DNA of 64,000 bases, taken from positions 2,592 through 66,591 of the forward strand of contig DIRP01000002.1 in assembly GCA_002427525.1 (NCBI GenBank), given 5' to 3'. Made by a program: the position numbers and the translations under genes. Of this stretch, positions 39,927 through 47,916 are shown one piece after another (within the stretch, counting starts at the first letter, position 1; each line of letters begins with the position of its first letter). The notes beneath the pieces were generated by a model. The model did not search any database, was not told the origin of the DNA, and was given only the letters and a program-made list of their open reading frames with translations. Source of the DNA: Bacteroidales bacterium UBA5433. GTDB taxonomy: Bacteria > Bacteroidota > Bacteroidia > Bacteroidales > UBA932.

Positions 39927-41174
39927 ATGAAAGAAAACAGACGAAAACAGTTGTTTCCCGAGGTGACGGATCAGGAATGGAATGATTGGAAATGGCAGAT
40001 ACGTAACAGGATTGTTAACGTAACGCAACTGAAGAAGTACATTGCTCTTACTCCGGAAGAAGAGGAAGGCGTAGAGCAGTCTCTTAAGCTGTTACGTATG
40101 GCCATTACTCCTTATTACCTAAGTCTGATAGATCCGGACAATCCGGAATGTCCCATCCGTAAGCAGGCTATTCCTACAAAAAATGAAATGTACCGTTCTC
40201 CTGCAGATTTGCTGGACCCGTTGCATGAAGATGAAGATTCGCCGGTTCCGGGGCTTACCCACAGGTATCCGGACAGGGTGCTGTTACTTATAACAGACCA
40301 GTGCTCTATGTATTGCAGGCATTGTACGCGCAGGCGTTTTGCCGGTCAGAAAGACCACGAGGCTACCGGAGAAAGAATTCAGGCTGCGATTGATTACATT
40401 GCCCGTACTCCCCAGGTACGGGATGTTTTGCTGTCCGGCGGAGACCCGCTGACCATGAGTGACAGCAAACTGGAATCCATCATTAAACGAATTAGGGAGA
40501 TACCGCACGTTGAAATTATCCGGATTGGTACACGCGTACCTGTGGTATGCCCGCAACGGATTACTCCGGAGCTTATGCAGATGCTGAGAAAATACCATCC
40601 CGTCTGGATCAATACGCACTTTAACCACCCCAATGAAATTACAGAAACCTCGTCTGCAGCATGTGAAATGATGGCAGATGCCGGATTCCCGTTGGGCAAC
40701 CAAAGTGTGCTGTTGCGTGGTGTGAACGACTGTGTTTATACCATGAAAGACCTGGTCAGAAAATTAGTCATGATACGGGTTCGTCCGTATTACATTTACC
40801 AATGCGACTTGTCCATGGGACTGGAACATTTCAGAACACCTGTGTCTAAAGGAATAGAGATTATTGAAGGTTTGCGGGGGCATACTTCCGGGTATGCCGT
40901 GCCTACTTTTGTTGTGGATGCACCGGGCGGGGGCGGTAAAATACCGGTTATGCCTACGTACCTTATCAGCCAGTCACCCGGCCGGGTGGTTTTGCGTAAT
41001 TACGAAGGTGTGATTACAACATATACAGAACCTGCTAATTATGAAAACACCTGCCGTTGCGAACCTTGTAATGATCAGGAATCGCTGGAAGGTGTGTCGG
41101 GTATTTTGCAGGGACAACAATTATCCCTTGAACCTTCTCATTTGCAAAGAAAGGAACGCAATCACAAGAAGTGA
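39927..41174 (+). CDS. kamA: L-lysine 2,3-aminomutase
   Basis: A 415-residue radical SAM/PLP enzyme, first step of lysine fermentation (L-lysine to L-beta-lysine). The [4Fe-4S] cysteines are Cys126, Cys130 and Cys133 (CSMYCRHC); PLP Lys338 is in GGGGKIPV. Asp294 and Asp331 correspond to the two aspartates that hold the lysine side-chain amine in the clostridial enzyme (numbering shifted by one), which argues for lysine and against glutamate or arginine. Length equals the clostridial protein. It follows kdd and precedes kamB by 4 bp. Confidence 0.97.
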   Translation: MKENRRKQLFPEVTDQEWNDWKWQIRNRIVNVTQLKKYIALTPEEEEGVEQSLKLLRMAITPYYLSLIDPDNPECPIRKQAIPTKNEMYRSPADLLDPLHEDEDSPVPGLTHRYPDRVLLLITDQCSMYCRHCTRRRFAGQKDHEATGERIQAAIDYIARTPQVRDVLLSGGDPLTMSDSKLESIIKRIREIPHVEIIRIGTRVPVVCPQRITPELMQMLRKYHPVWINTHFNHPNEITETSSAACEMMADAGFPLGNQSVLLRGVNDCVYTMKDLVRKLVMIRVRPYYIYQCDLSMGLEHFRTPVSKGIEIIEGLRGHTSGYAVPTFVVDAPGGGGKIPVMPTYLISQSPGRVVLRNYEGVITTYTEPANYENTCRCEPCNDQESLEGVSGILQGQQLSLEPSHLQRKERNHKK

Positions 41175-41178
41175 CTGA

Positions 41179-42195
41179 ATGCCCTTTGTTGATCAGATAC
41201 TCCGCTATAAAAGCCTCTCAGTTGTAGGGCTGGGAAAGAATACCGGCAAGACAGAGTGTTTGCGGTATATTATCAGGCGGTTGTATGAACTCAACAAAGT
41301 ACCGGCAGTCACATCTATTGGCATTGACGGAGAGGGGGTTGATCGTGTTACAGCTACACCCAAGCCGGAAATACTTCTTGAAAAAGGCATGTATTTTACG
41401 ACAGTAGGTTCGTTTTATTTGCAGAAACGTTTTACTGCCGAGATATGCCATGTAGAAGAAATACCGACCATTTTTGGGAAAATGTTGACGGCCAGGGCAC
41501 TGGAAAGGGGGACCATGGTAATTGCCGGTCCCTCGGATACGTTTTCCCTCCAACGCTGGATTGCGGATACACCCCAACGGTTTCCCGTTGACATATGCCT
41601 TGTTGACGGGGCCGTATCGCGTCTGAGTCCCGCTTCGCCTGCCGTAACACAATCCATGGTGTTGGCAACAGGAGCAGCTTATTCTGCCAATTTAAAAACC
41701 CTGGTTGCCGGTACAAAATTTGTGTATGATACCATTCAACTTCCGGCAGCGCCGGAAGAAATCAGGATGCAATTGGAACATACCACAAAGGGGATACGGT
41801 TCCTTGGAGAAGACGGAAGCATGGAAGATCCGGGTATTGACTCGGCTTTGACTCCGGAACAAATTAAAAAAGTTGTGGAAACGGGCCGGGAGCATATATA
41901 CATTCCGGGTGTAGTGAGCAATGCGTTGCTGAAAGCTTTGCTGGAAAGAAAGGATACGAATAAAATTTGTCTGTATATCAGGGATTTTTCTCGTATTTTT
42001 GCAGAACCTCAAACTTTTTATGCTTTTTTGCGTAAAGGAGGACGGTTTTTTCAGTTGCTTAAAGCAAATTTGCTGGCTGTATGTGTAAACCCGGTTTCTC
42101 CGGAAGGCTATCGTTTGCGTTCCAAAGAACTGGTTGCCAGCATGCAGGATGCTTTAGGCATACCGGTGTACGATATTAAAGAATCAGGAATATGA
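41179..42195 (+). CDS. kamB: Lysine 5,6-aminomutase reactivase subunit KamB
   Basis: A 338-residue protein with a P-loop near the N-terminus (GLGKNTGKTE, residues 17-26) and an acidic GIDGEGVDR after it. It belongs to the KamB group, found beside kamC and kamDE in lysine fermenters and assigned to reactivation of the B12-dependent 5,6-aminomutase. The N-terminal ~200 residues resemble nucleotide-binding folds; the rest is unassigned. Its stop overlaps kamC by 4 bp. Confidence 0.87.
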   Translation: MPFVDQILRYKSLSVVGLGKNTGKTECLRYIIRRLYELNKVPAVTSIGIDGEGVDRVTATPKPEILLEKGMYFTTVGSFYLQKRFTAEICHVEEIPTIFGKMLTARALERGTMVIAGPSDTFSLQRWIADTPQRFPVDICLVDGAVSRLSPASPAVTQSMVLATGAAYSANLKTLVAGTKFVYDTIQLPAAPEEIRMQLEHTTKGIRFLGEDGSMEDPGIDSALTPEQIKKVVETGREHIYIPGVVSNALLKALLERKDTNKICLYIRDFSRIFAEPQTFYAFLRKGGRFFQLLKANLLAVCVNPVSPEGYRLRSKELVASMQDALGIPVYDIKESGI

Positions 42196-43628
42196 CTTTT
42201 TCCCGTTTTGCTGACAAAATTGACGGTCTGCACTACCTGGCAGAAAAAATGGAGTTATCCGGTTCTCGTGTACGCAGGTACCTCATGAAAACTCCGTTTT
42301 GTACCAAGGCAGAAGTACTTGAAAGCCATTTTGATATACTCCAAAAGGCGTTCGATATACTGGAAACTCCGGGAACCGGTCCGGTTGTAATGCAATTGAA
42401 GCATTTGTTCACAACGGTACATGATATCAGCGGGACGCTGGAGGATTTGAAACAGCACCGTGTGCTGGATGAAATAGCCTTGTTTGAAATTAAGTACTTT
42501 GCCTCTTTGTGCCGGGATTTCAGGCTTTTATGCGAAAAACTTGATTTCACGAGCCAGGCACCGGATTGCCTGCAGCCTGTTTTTGATTTGCTGGATCCTG
42601 ATAGTACGGGAACGGCAGGTTTCTACATCTACGATTCGTACAGTAAATCCTTGGCCTATGCCCGGAAAAAAGCGGCTGCCACAGACCCTGATAAAGATTT
42701 GGCTCTCTGGGGCAGAGCCACCGACCGGGTACTGCAGGAAGAGTTGCTGGTAAGGAAGGAGTTGTCTGCTAAACTAAGCCGGATGTACGATGTCTTGCAA
42801 AGCAATTTTGACAGGCTGGCTTATCTGGAACTATGGTTTGCCAAAGCAGAATTGGCCGGGAAGTATGGGATGGTACGCCCTGTCATAGTTCCCGCTACAG
42901 GAACCGGTACGGAAGTTTTCTCTGTTGATGGTATGGTGAATCCTGTTATAGCGGATATTCTGGCAGCAGACGGTATGACATTTCAACCGGTTTCCCTTAT
43001 GCTGCAACAGGGACCGTGCCTGCTTACAGGAGCCAATATGAGCGGGAAGACGGTTGTTTTGAAAACTTTGGCTCTGGTACAGGCCCTTACGCAATTCTCA
43101 TTCTTTATTCCTGCCCGCAAGGCGGTAATTCCGCTTGTAAAGGACGTTTTCCTTGTGATTGGCGACAAACAGGACCATTACAGGGGGTTGTCTTCGTATG
43201 CGGCTGAAATGCTTGAATTGGACAAAATAATGGGCATAGTTAAAGAGGGGGCAGATGTCCTGGTTTTGGCAGATGAACCGGCAAGAACTACAAATCCTGC
43301 AGAAGGGGCTGCTATTTTGTGTGCCCTTATTGCATTCCTGCAGCAATACAACGTAAGATCTCTGGTAAGTACGCATTACGGCGAGCTGGACGTGTCTGTA
43401 CGCAAGCTCAGGGTGGCAGGATTTGAAGGAGGCAAGGCAACAGGGCGCCTGGATCCGGCCTCTGTCAGTAAATATATGAATTATAGCTTAATTGAAGATA
43501 AAGATGATGCTGTACCAAAAGAAGCCCTGCTGATTGCACAGTTGCTTGGTGTAGATGCATCGTTTATTCAGATGGCACAGAATTTTTTGAAAAAGAACGG
43601 TAATGAAAGAATCCAAACTGGGGCTTGA
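42192..43628 (+). CDS. kamC: Lysine 5,6-aminomutase reactivase ATPase KamC (MutS-like)
   Basis: A 478-residue protein. The C-terminal half is a MutS-type ABC ATPase: Walker A GANMSGKT at residues 280-287, Walker B VLVLADEP, and STHYGEL as the switch region. The N-terminal half is helical and resembles the MutS core without the mismatch-binding domain. KamC works with KamB to expel damaged cobalamin from the aminomutase; it is not a repair protein. It overlaps kamB by 4 bp and kamD by 26 bp, so reactivase and enzyme are coupled in translation. Confidence 0.9.
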   Translation: MTFSRFADKIDGLHYLAEKMELSGSRVRRYLMKTPFCTKAEVLESHFDILQKAFDILETPGTGPVVMQLKHLFTTVHDISGTLEDLKQHRVLDEIALFEIKYFASLCRDFRLLCEKLDFTSQAPDCLQPVFDLLDPDSTGTAGFYIYDSYSKSLAYARKKAAATDPDKDLALWGRATDRVLQEELLVRKELSAKLSRMYDVLQSNFDRLAYLELWFAKAELAGKYGMVRPVIVPATGTGTEVFSVDGMVNPVIADILAADGMTFQPVSLMLQQGPCLLTGANMSGKTVVLKTLALVQALTQFSFFIPARKAVIPLVKDVFLVIGDKQDHYRGLSSYAAEMLELDKIMGIVKEGADVLVLADEPARTTNPAEGAAILCALIAFLQQYNVRSLVSTHYGELDVSVRKLRVAGFEGGKATGRLDPASVSKYMNYSLIEDKDDAVPKEALLIAQLLGVDASFIQMAQNFLKKNGNERIQTGA

Positions 43629-45159
43629 TTTTGTAAAAGTAGAAAAAGCCAGAAATAAGGCGAAAGGAATCGCAGATCAGGTGCAAGACTTTGTAGAAGA
43701 CTACACCACTGTAGCGGTAGAAAGGACGCTTTGCCGCCTGATGGGTATTGACGGAACAGACCGGGATGGTGTTCCTTTGCCCAATGTGGTAGTTGACCAC
43801 TTGAAGGAAAAGGGGATTCTGGGCGACGGCGTGCTTCATTTTCTGGGCAATGCACTTTACAATACAGGAAAGTCTCCTGTACAGGTTGCACAAGAAATGG
43901 CTGCCGGGAAATCAGATTTTATTTTTAAAGAAACGGCTCCGGCTGCTAAGATGCAGGAAGTGTTGCAACCCTTTGTGGATACCAGTGTGGCCAGAATCAG
44001 AGAGAAAAGACAGGTACGGGAGTCGCGTCTGGAGAGGTTGGGAGAAAGTCCCAAACCTTACGTGTACGTAATTGTGGCAACGGGGAATATTTATGAAGAT
44101 GCTGTGCAGGCCACGGCGGCAGCCCGGCAGGGAGCAGACGTGATTGCCGTAATACGAACTACGGGTCAGTCGCTGCTTGATTACGTCCCGTACGGAGCCA
44201 CTACAGAAGGCTTTGGTGGAACGTACGCCACCCAGGAAAATTTCAGGATTATGAGGCAAGCCCTTGACAAAGCCGGGGATGATGTGGGAAGGTACATCAG
44301 GTTGTGCAACTATTGTTCCGGGCTTTGTATGCCGGAGATTGCCGTGATGGGCGCTTTTGAAGGTCTGGATATGATGCTTAACGATGCGCTGTACGGAATC
44401 CTGTTCCGCGACATCAATATGCAAAGAACGCTCGTAGACCAATACTTTTCCAGAATGATTAACGGTTTTGCCGGGGTCATTATCAATACGGGCGAAGACA
44501 ATTACCTTACCACGGCAGATGCGGTGGAAGAGGCGCACACCGTGCTTGCCTCGGATTTTATAAACGAACAGCTGGCAAAGATTGCGGGGCTTCCCGAGGA
44601 ACAGATGGGGCTGGGACATGCCTTTGAAATTGATCCGGAACTGGAAAATTCGTTCCTCTACGAATTGGCACAGGCACAGATGATCCGGGAAATCTTTCCC
44701 AAAGCGCCGTTAAAATACATGCCGCCCACCAAATTTATGACAGGCAATATTTTTAAAGGACACATTCAGGATGCTCTTTTCAATCTGGCCGGAATCTGGA
44801 CCGGGCAGGGGATTCAGTTGCTGGGTATGCCAACAGAGGCTATCCACACTCCATTTATGAGTGACAGGTTCCTGGCTATTGAAAATGCACGGTACATTTT
44901 TTCAGCCTTTAAGGATATTGGACAAGAAGTTTCTTTTGCCAAAGACGGTTTTATTCGCAACAGAGCCACAGAGGTTCTTGGCAATGCTTACACACTGCTT
45001 GAAAAAGTAGAGAAAGAAGGGTTGTTTACGGCATTGGAGAAAGGGTATTTCGCCAACGTGCGTCGCCCGCGTACCGGGGGAAAGGGGCTGGAAGGCGTTA
45101 CACGTAAGTCTCCGGTTTATAGGAATCCGTATATTGAACTGTTTAAAGGAAATAGATGA
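43603..45159 (+). CDS. kamD: Lysine 5,6-aminomutase alpha subunit
   Basis: The 518-residue TIM-barrel subunit of the adenosylcobalamin- and PLP-dependent enzyme that moves the terminal amino group of beta-lysine, giving 3,5-diaminohexanoate. Family blocks DYVPYGATTEGFGGTYAT, NYCSGLCMPEIAVMG and YMPPTKFMTGN are intact and the length is normal. The ATG lies 26 bp inside the end of kamC, and the stop overlaps kamE (ATGA). Confidence 0.96.
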   Translation: MKESKLGLDFVKVEKARNKAKGIADQVQDFVEDYTTVAVERTLCRLMGIDGTDRDGVPLPNVVVDHLKEKGILGDGVLHFLGNALYNTGKSPVQVAQEMAAGKSDFIFKETAPAAKMQEVLQPFVDTSVARIREKRQVRESRLERLGESPKPYVYVIVATGNIYEDAVQATAAARQGADVIAVIRTTGQSLLDYVPYGATTEGFGGTYATQENFRIMRQALDKAGDDVGRYIRLCNYCSGLCMPEIAVMGAFEGLDMMLNDALYGILFRDINMQRTLVDQYFSRMINGFAGVIINTGEDNYLTTADAVEEAHTVLASDFINEQLAKIAGLPEEQMGLGHAFEIDPELENSFLYELAQAQMIREIFPKAPLKYMPPTKFMTGNIFKGHIQDALFNLAGIWTGQGIQLLGMPTEAIHTPFMSDRFLAIENARYIFSAFKDIGQEVSFAKDGFIRNRATEVLGNAYTLLEKVEKEGLFTALEKGYFANVRRPRTGGKGLEGVTRKSPVYRNPYIELFKGNR

Positions 45160-45917
45160 CCATGCTTGATAAAACACTGAATTTAACAGAAGTAAAGCCT
45201 TACGGCGATACCATGAACGATGGTAAGGTACAGCTTAGTTTTACATTACCCGTTCCTATAGGGCCCGAAGCCATAGAGGCAGCCAAGCAGTTGTTGCGAA
45301 CCATGGGGTTAGACAATCCGTTGGTAGTGTATACGGTGGAACTTACTCCGGGGTTTACTTTTTTTAACTGTTACGGGAATTTGCAACATACGGTCAATTA
45401 TTTGTCCATACAGGTTCCTAAAGTAGATGCTGTAGTTATGGATATGGCAGAAGCAGATGCTTATATCAAAGAACATATCGGTCGTAAATTGGTTATGGTT
45501 GGAGCCAGTACAGGAACCGATGCCCATACGGTGGGCATTGATGCCATCATGAACATGAAAGGGTACGCCGGTCATTTTGGATTGGAACGTTATGGAATGA
45601 TTGAAGCCTACAACCTGGGATCTCAGGTTGCCAACGAGGAATTGATTGCAAAAGCCATAGAATTGAGAGCAGATGCCATCCTTATTTCACAAACGGTAAC
45701 CCAAAAAGACGTTCATATTGAAAACCTGACCCGGTTTATTGAAATGGCCGAGGCGGAAGGGATCCGGGATCGGATGGTGCTCGTCTGCGGAGGCCCCAGA
45801 ATTTCGCATGAATTAGCAAAAGAACTGGGATTTGATGCCGGTTTTGGAGTGAATACCTACGCAACGGATGTGTCCTCTTATGTGGCTCAGGAAATTGTAA
45901 GAAGATCAACTAAATAA
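45156..45917 (+). CDS. kamE: Lysine 5,6-aminomutase beta subunit
   Basis: The 253-residue cobalamin-binding subunit. The B12 motif DxHxxG is Asp122-Ala-His124-Thr-Val-Gly127, with His124 as the lower cobalt ligand. Lys135 lies eleven residues further, the same spacing as between the B12 histidine and the PLP lysine in the clostridial enzyme, so it should hold PLP. The late GGPRISHELAKELGFDAGFG closes the Rossmann fold (given as GGPRISHELA and KELGFDAGFG). A second ATG 6 bp on (45162) is also possible. Confidence 0.96.
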   Translation: MTMLDKTLNLTEVKPYGDTMNDGKVQLSFTLPVPIGPEAIEAAKQLLRTMGLDNPLVVYTVELTPGFTFFNCYGNLQHTVNYLSIQVPKVDAVVMDMAEADAYIKEHIGRKLVMVGASTGTDAHTVGIDAIMNMKGYAGHFGLERYGMIEAYNLGSQVANEELIAKAIELRADAILISQTVTQKDVHIENLTRFIEMAEAEGIRDRMVLVCGGPRISHELAKELGFDAGFGVNTYATDVSSYVAQEIVRRSTK

Positions 45918-45949
45918 TAAATAGTAATAACATTCAGAAAAAAAACATC

Positions 45950-46606
45950 ATGGATAAAAATCAGATCAGGGAAACCATTGCGCGCCGCGCCGCCAGTGAA
46001 TTGAAAAAAGGTGACGTAGTAAATTTGGGCATTGGATTGCCCACAGAGGTATTAAGGTATATACCTTCAGATATTAAAGTGACCATGCAATCTGAAAATG
46101 GTTGCATGGGAATGGGAAATCCGCCTGAAGCCGGTCAGGAAGATCCTGATCTGATAGATGCAGGCGGTGGATATATTACCTTGAAAAAAGGGGCATCCTG
46201 TTTTGATACGGCTACTTCTTTTTCTATCATCCGCGGGGGCCACGTTGATATTACTATGCTGGGCTCGTTGCAGGTAGATGAAAAAGGCAATATTGCCAAT
46301 TGGTCCATTCCGGGTAAACTGACTCCGGGAATGGGAGGTGCCATGGATTTGATAGTAGGTGCGAAAAAGGTCATAGTCATCATGGAGCATACCGCAAAGG
46401 GTAAGCATAAGATCTTGGACGTCTGCACGCTCCCTTTAACAGCAGCGGGGCAGGTTGATCGCATTATAACAGAGATGGGAGTAATGGACGTTACTCCGGA
46501 AGGGCTTGTTCTTCAAGAGCTAAATGAATTCTTTACCTTTGAAGAGATTCAGGCCGCAACAGGCTGCAAGTTGATTCTTGCAGAAGATTGGAAACCTATG
46601 AATTAA
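45950..46606 (+). CDS. atoA: 3-oxoacid CoA-transferase subunit B
   Basis: The 218-residue beta subunit of the class I CoA-transferase; partner of AtoD encoded at 36092. The catalytic glutamate is Glu49 in MQSENGCMGMG, preceded by the glycine-rich VNLGIGLPTEV. It should activate acetoacetate with CoA taken from an acyl-CoA. It follows kamE by 32 bp and precedes the thiolase by 21 bp. Confidence 0.94.
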   Translation: MDKNQIRETIARRAASELKKGDVVNLGIGLPTEVLRYIPSDIKVTMQSENGCMGMGNPPEAGQEDPDLIDAGGGYITLKKGASCFDTATSFSIIRGGHVDITMLGSLQVDEKGNIANWSIPGKLTPGMGGAMDLIVGAKKVIVIMEHTAKGKHKILDVCTLPLTAAGQVDRIITEMGVMDVTPEGLVLQELNEFFTFEEIQAATGCKLILAEDWKPMN

Positions 46607-46627
46607 TTAATCATTTTAAAGTTAGAT

Positions 46628-47830
46628 ATGGAAAAAGTGTATATTATTGCGGCTAAAAGAACAGCCATTGGAAAAATGTTGGGTTCACTCACAGGAGTCG
46701 CTCCCGCTACTATGGCAGCAACCGTTATCAAAAACATTCTGGAAGAAACAAAAATTGACCCTGCAAAGATTGATGAAGTCATTGTGGGAAACATCCTCAT
46801 GGCAGGACAAAAGCAAGGGGTGGCACGTCAGGCTGCCGTTCAGGCAGGAATCCCGCATCATGTCCCGGCTTATGGGGTGAACATGATTTGTGGCAGCGGA
46901 ATGAAATCCATAATGAACGGATACCAGTCCATTCTAAGCGGCCATGCCTCCCTTGTTCTGGCCGGCGGGGTAGAAAATATGTCGGATGCCGGGTTCGTCA
47001 TGCAAGGAGTTCGTCAGGGCATTAAGATGGGTGATTTTAAAGCCATTGACCATATGGTATGTGATGGACTTACAGATGCTTTCGGCAATTACCACATGGG
47101 AATTACAGCAGAAAATATTGCTGAAAAATACGGAATTAGCCGGGAAGAACAGGATGCATTTTCCTACAAATCTCAGCAAAAAGCCATTCGGGCTATTGAT
47201 ACCGGAATGTTTAAAGACGAAATAGTACCTCTGGAGATTGCACGCAGAAAAGAAACGTTTGTTTTTGATACGGATGAATTTCCCAACAGAACAACCACAT
47301 TGGAAAAAATGTCCGGTTTACGGCCTGCATTTAAAAAAGACGGAACCGTGACTGCAGCCAATGCGTCCGGAATCAACGACGGCGCTTCCTTTGTTTTACT
47401 GGCCTCGGAAAAAACCGTTAAAGAATTGGGACTTAAGCCACTGGCCGAGATTGTAGCGGCCGATCAGGGAGGTGTGGACCCGGCATATATGGGCATGGGC
47501 CCGGTTCCTGCGATAGGTAAGGTGTTGAAAAGGGCAGGCATGAAACTCGGTCAGATGGATTTGCTGGAACTGAACGAGGCTTTTGCTGCGCAGTCGCTGG
47601 GTGTGATTCATGAGCTGAAGGAACAGCATGGAGTAGATAACGGATGGTTCGATTCCCATTGTAATGTGAACGGGGGTGCTATAGCGCTGGGGCATCCTAT
47701 CGGAGCTTCCGGAAACAGGATTACCGTAACCTTGATTTATGAGATGAAGCGCAGGAATGCAATGTACGGGATGGCTTCGTTATGTATTGGCGGGGGAATG
47801 GGAACAGCTCTGATTCTTAAGAACGTATAA
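46628..47830 (+). CDS. Acetyl-CoA C-acetyltransferase (thiolase)
   Basis: A 400-residue thiolase. The nucleophile is Cys88 in NMICGSGMKS, with the histidine in GHPIGASG and the second cysteine in LCIGGGMG. In this operon it would split acetoacetyl-CoA from both the CoA-transferase and Kat into two acetyl-CoA. The 3' end, including the stop, is part of a 14-bp tandem duplication. Confidence 0.95.
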   Translation: MEKVYIIAAKRTAIGKMLGSLTGVAPATMAATVIKNILEETKIDPAKIDEVIVGNILMAGQKQGVARQAAVQAGIPHHVPAYGVNMICGSGMKSIMNGYQSILSGHASLVLAGGVENMSDAGFVMQGVRQGIKMGDFKAIDHMVCDGLTDAFGNYHMGITAENIAEKYGISREEQDAFSYKSQQKAIRAIDTGMFKDEIVPLEIARRKETFVFDTDEFPNRTTTLEKMSGLRPAFKKDGTVTAANASGINDGASFVLLASEKTVKELGLKPLAEIVAADQGGVDPAYMGMGPVPAIGKVLKRAGMKLGQMDLLELNEAFAAQSLGVIHELKEQHGVDNGWFDSHCNVNGGAIALGHPIGASGNRITVTLIYEMKRRNAMYGMASLCIGGGMGTALILKNV

Positions 47831-47849
47831 TTTATAACGTATAACTTAT
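47822..47849. repeat. 14-bp tandem duplication over the thiolase stop codon
   Basis: AACGTATAATTTAT (47822-47835) and AACGTATAACTTAT (47836-47849) match at 13 of 14. The thiolase stop TAA (47828-47830) lies in the first copy. Confidence 0.8.
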
Positions 47850-47916
47850 TAGCGTGCTCCGGGCTGCTGTATCTAAAAAATAGTTTTTTTGTGTTGAAAG
47901 TTTTAAATCTTTGATT

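Noticed and set aside
42192..43628. MutS-family DNA repair protein
   Set aside because: No mismatch-recognition domain, and the gene is embedded in kamB-kamD; KamC fits better.
45911..45924. 7-bp duplication at the kamE stop as another member of the gene-end series
   Set aside because: TAAATAA/TAAATAG is low-complexity A/T sequence and not distinguishable from chance.
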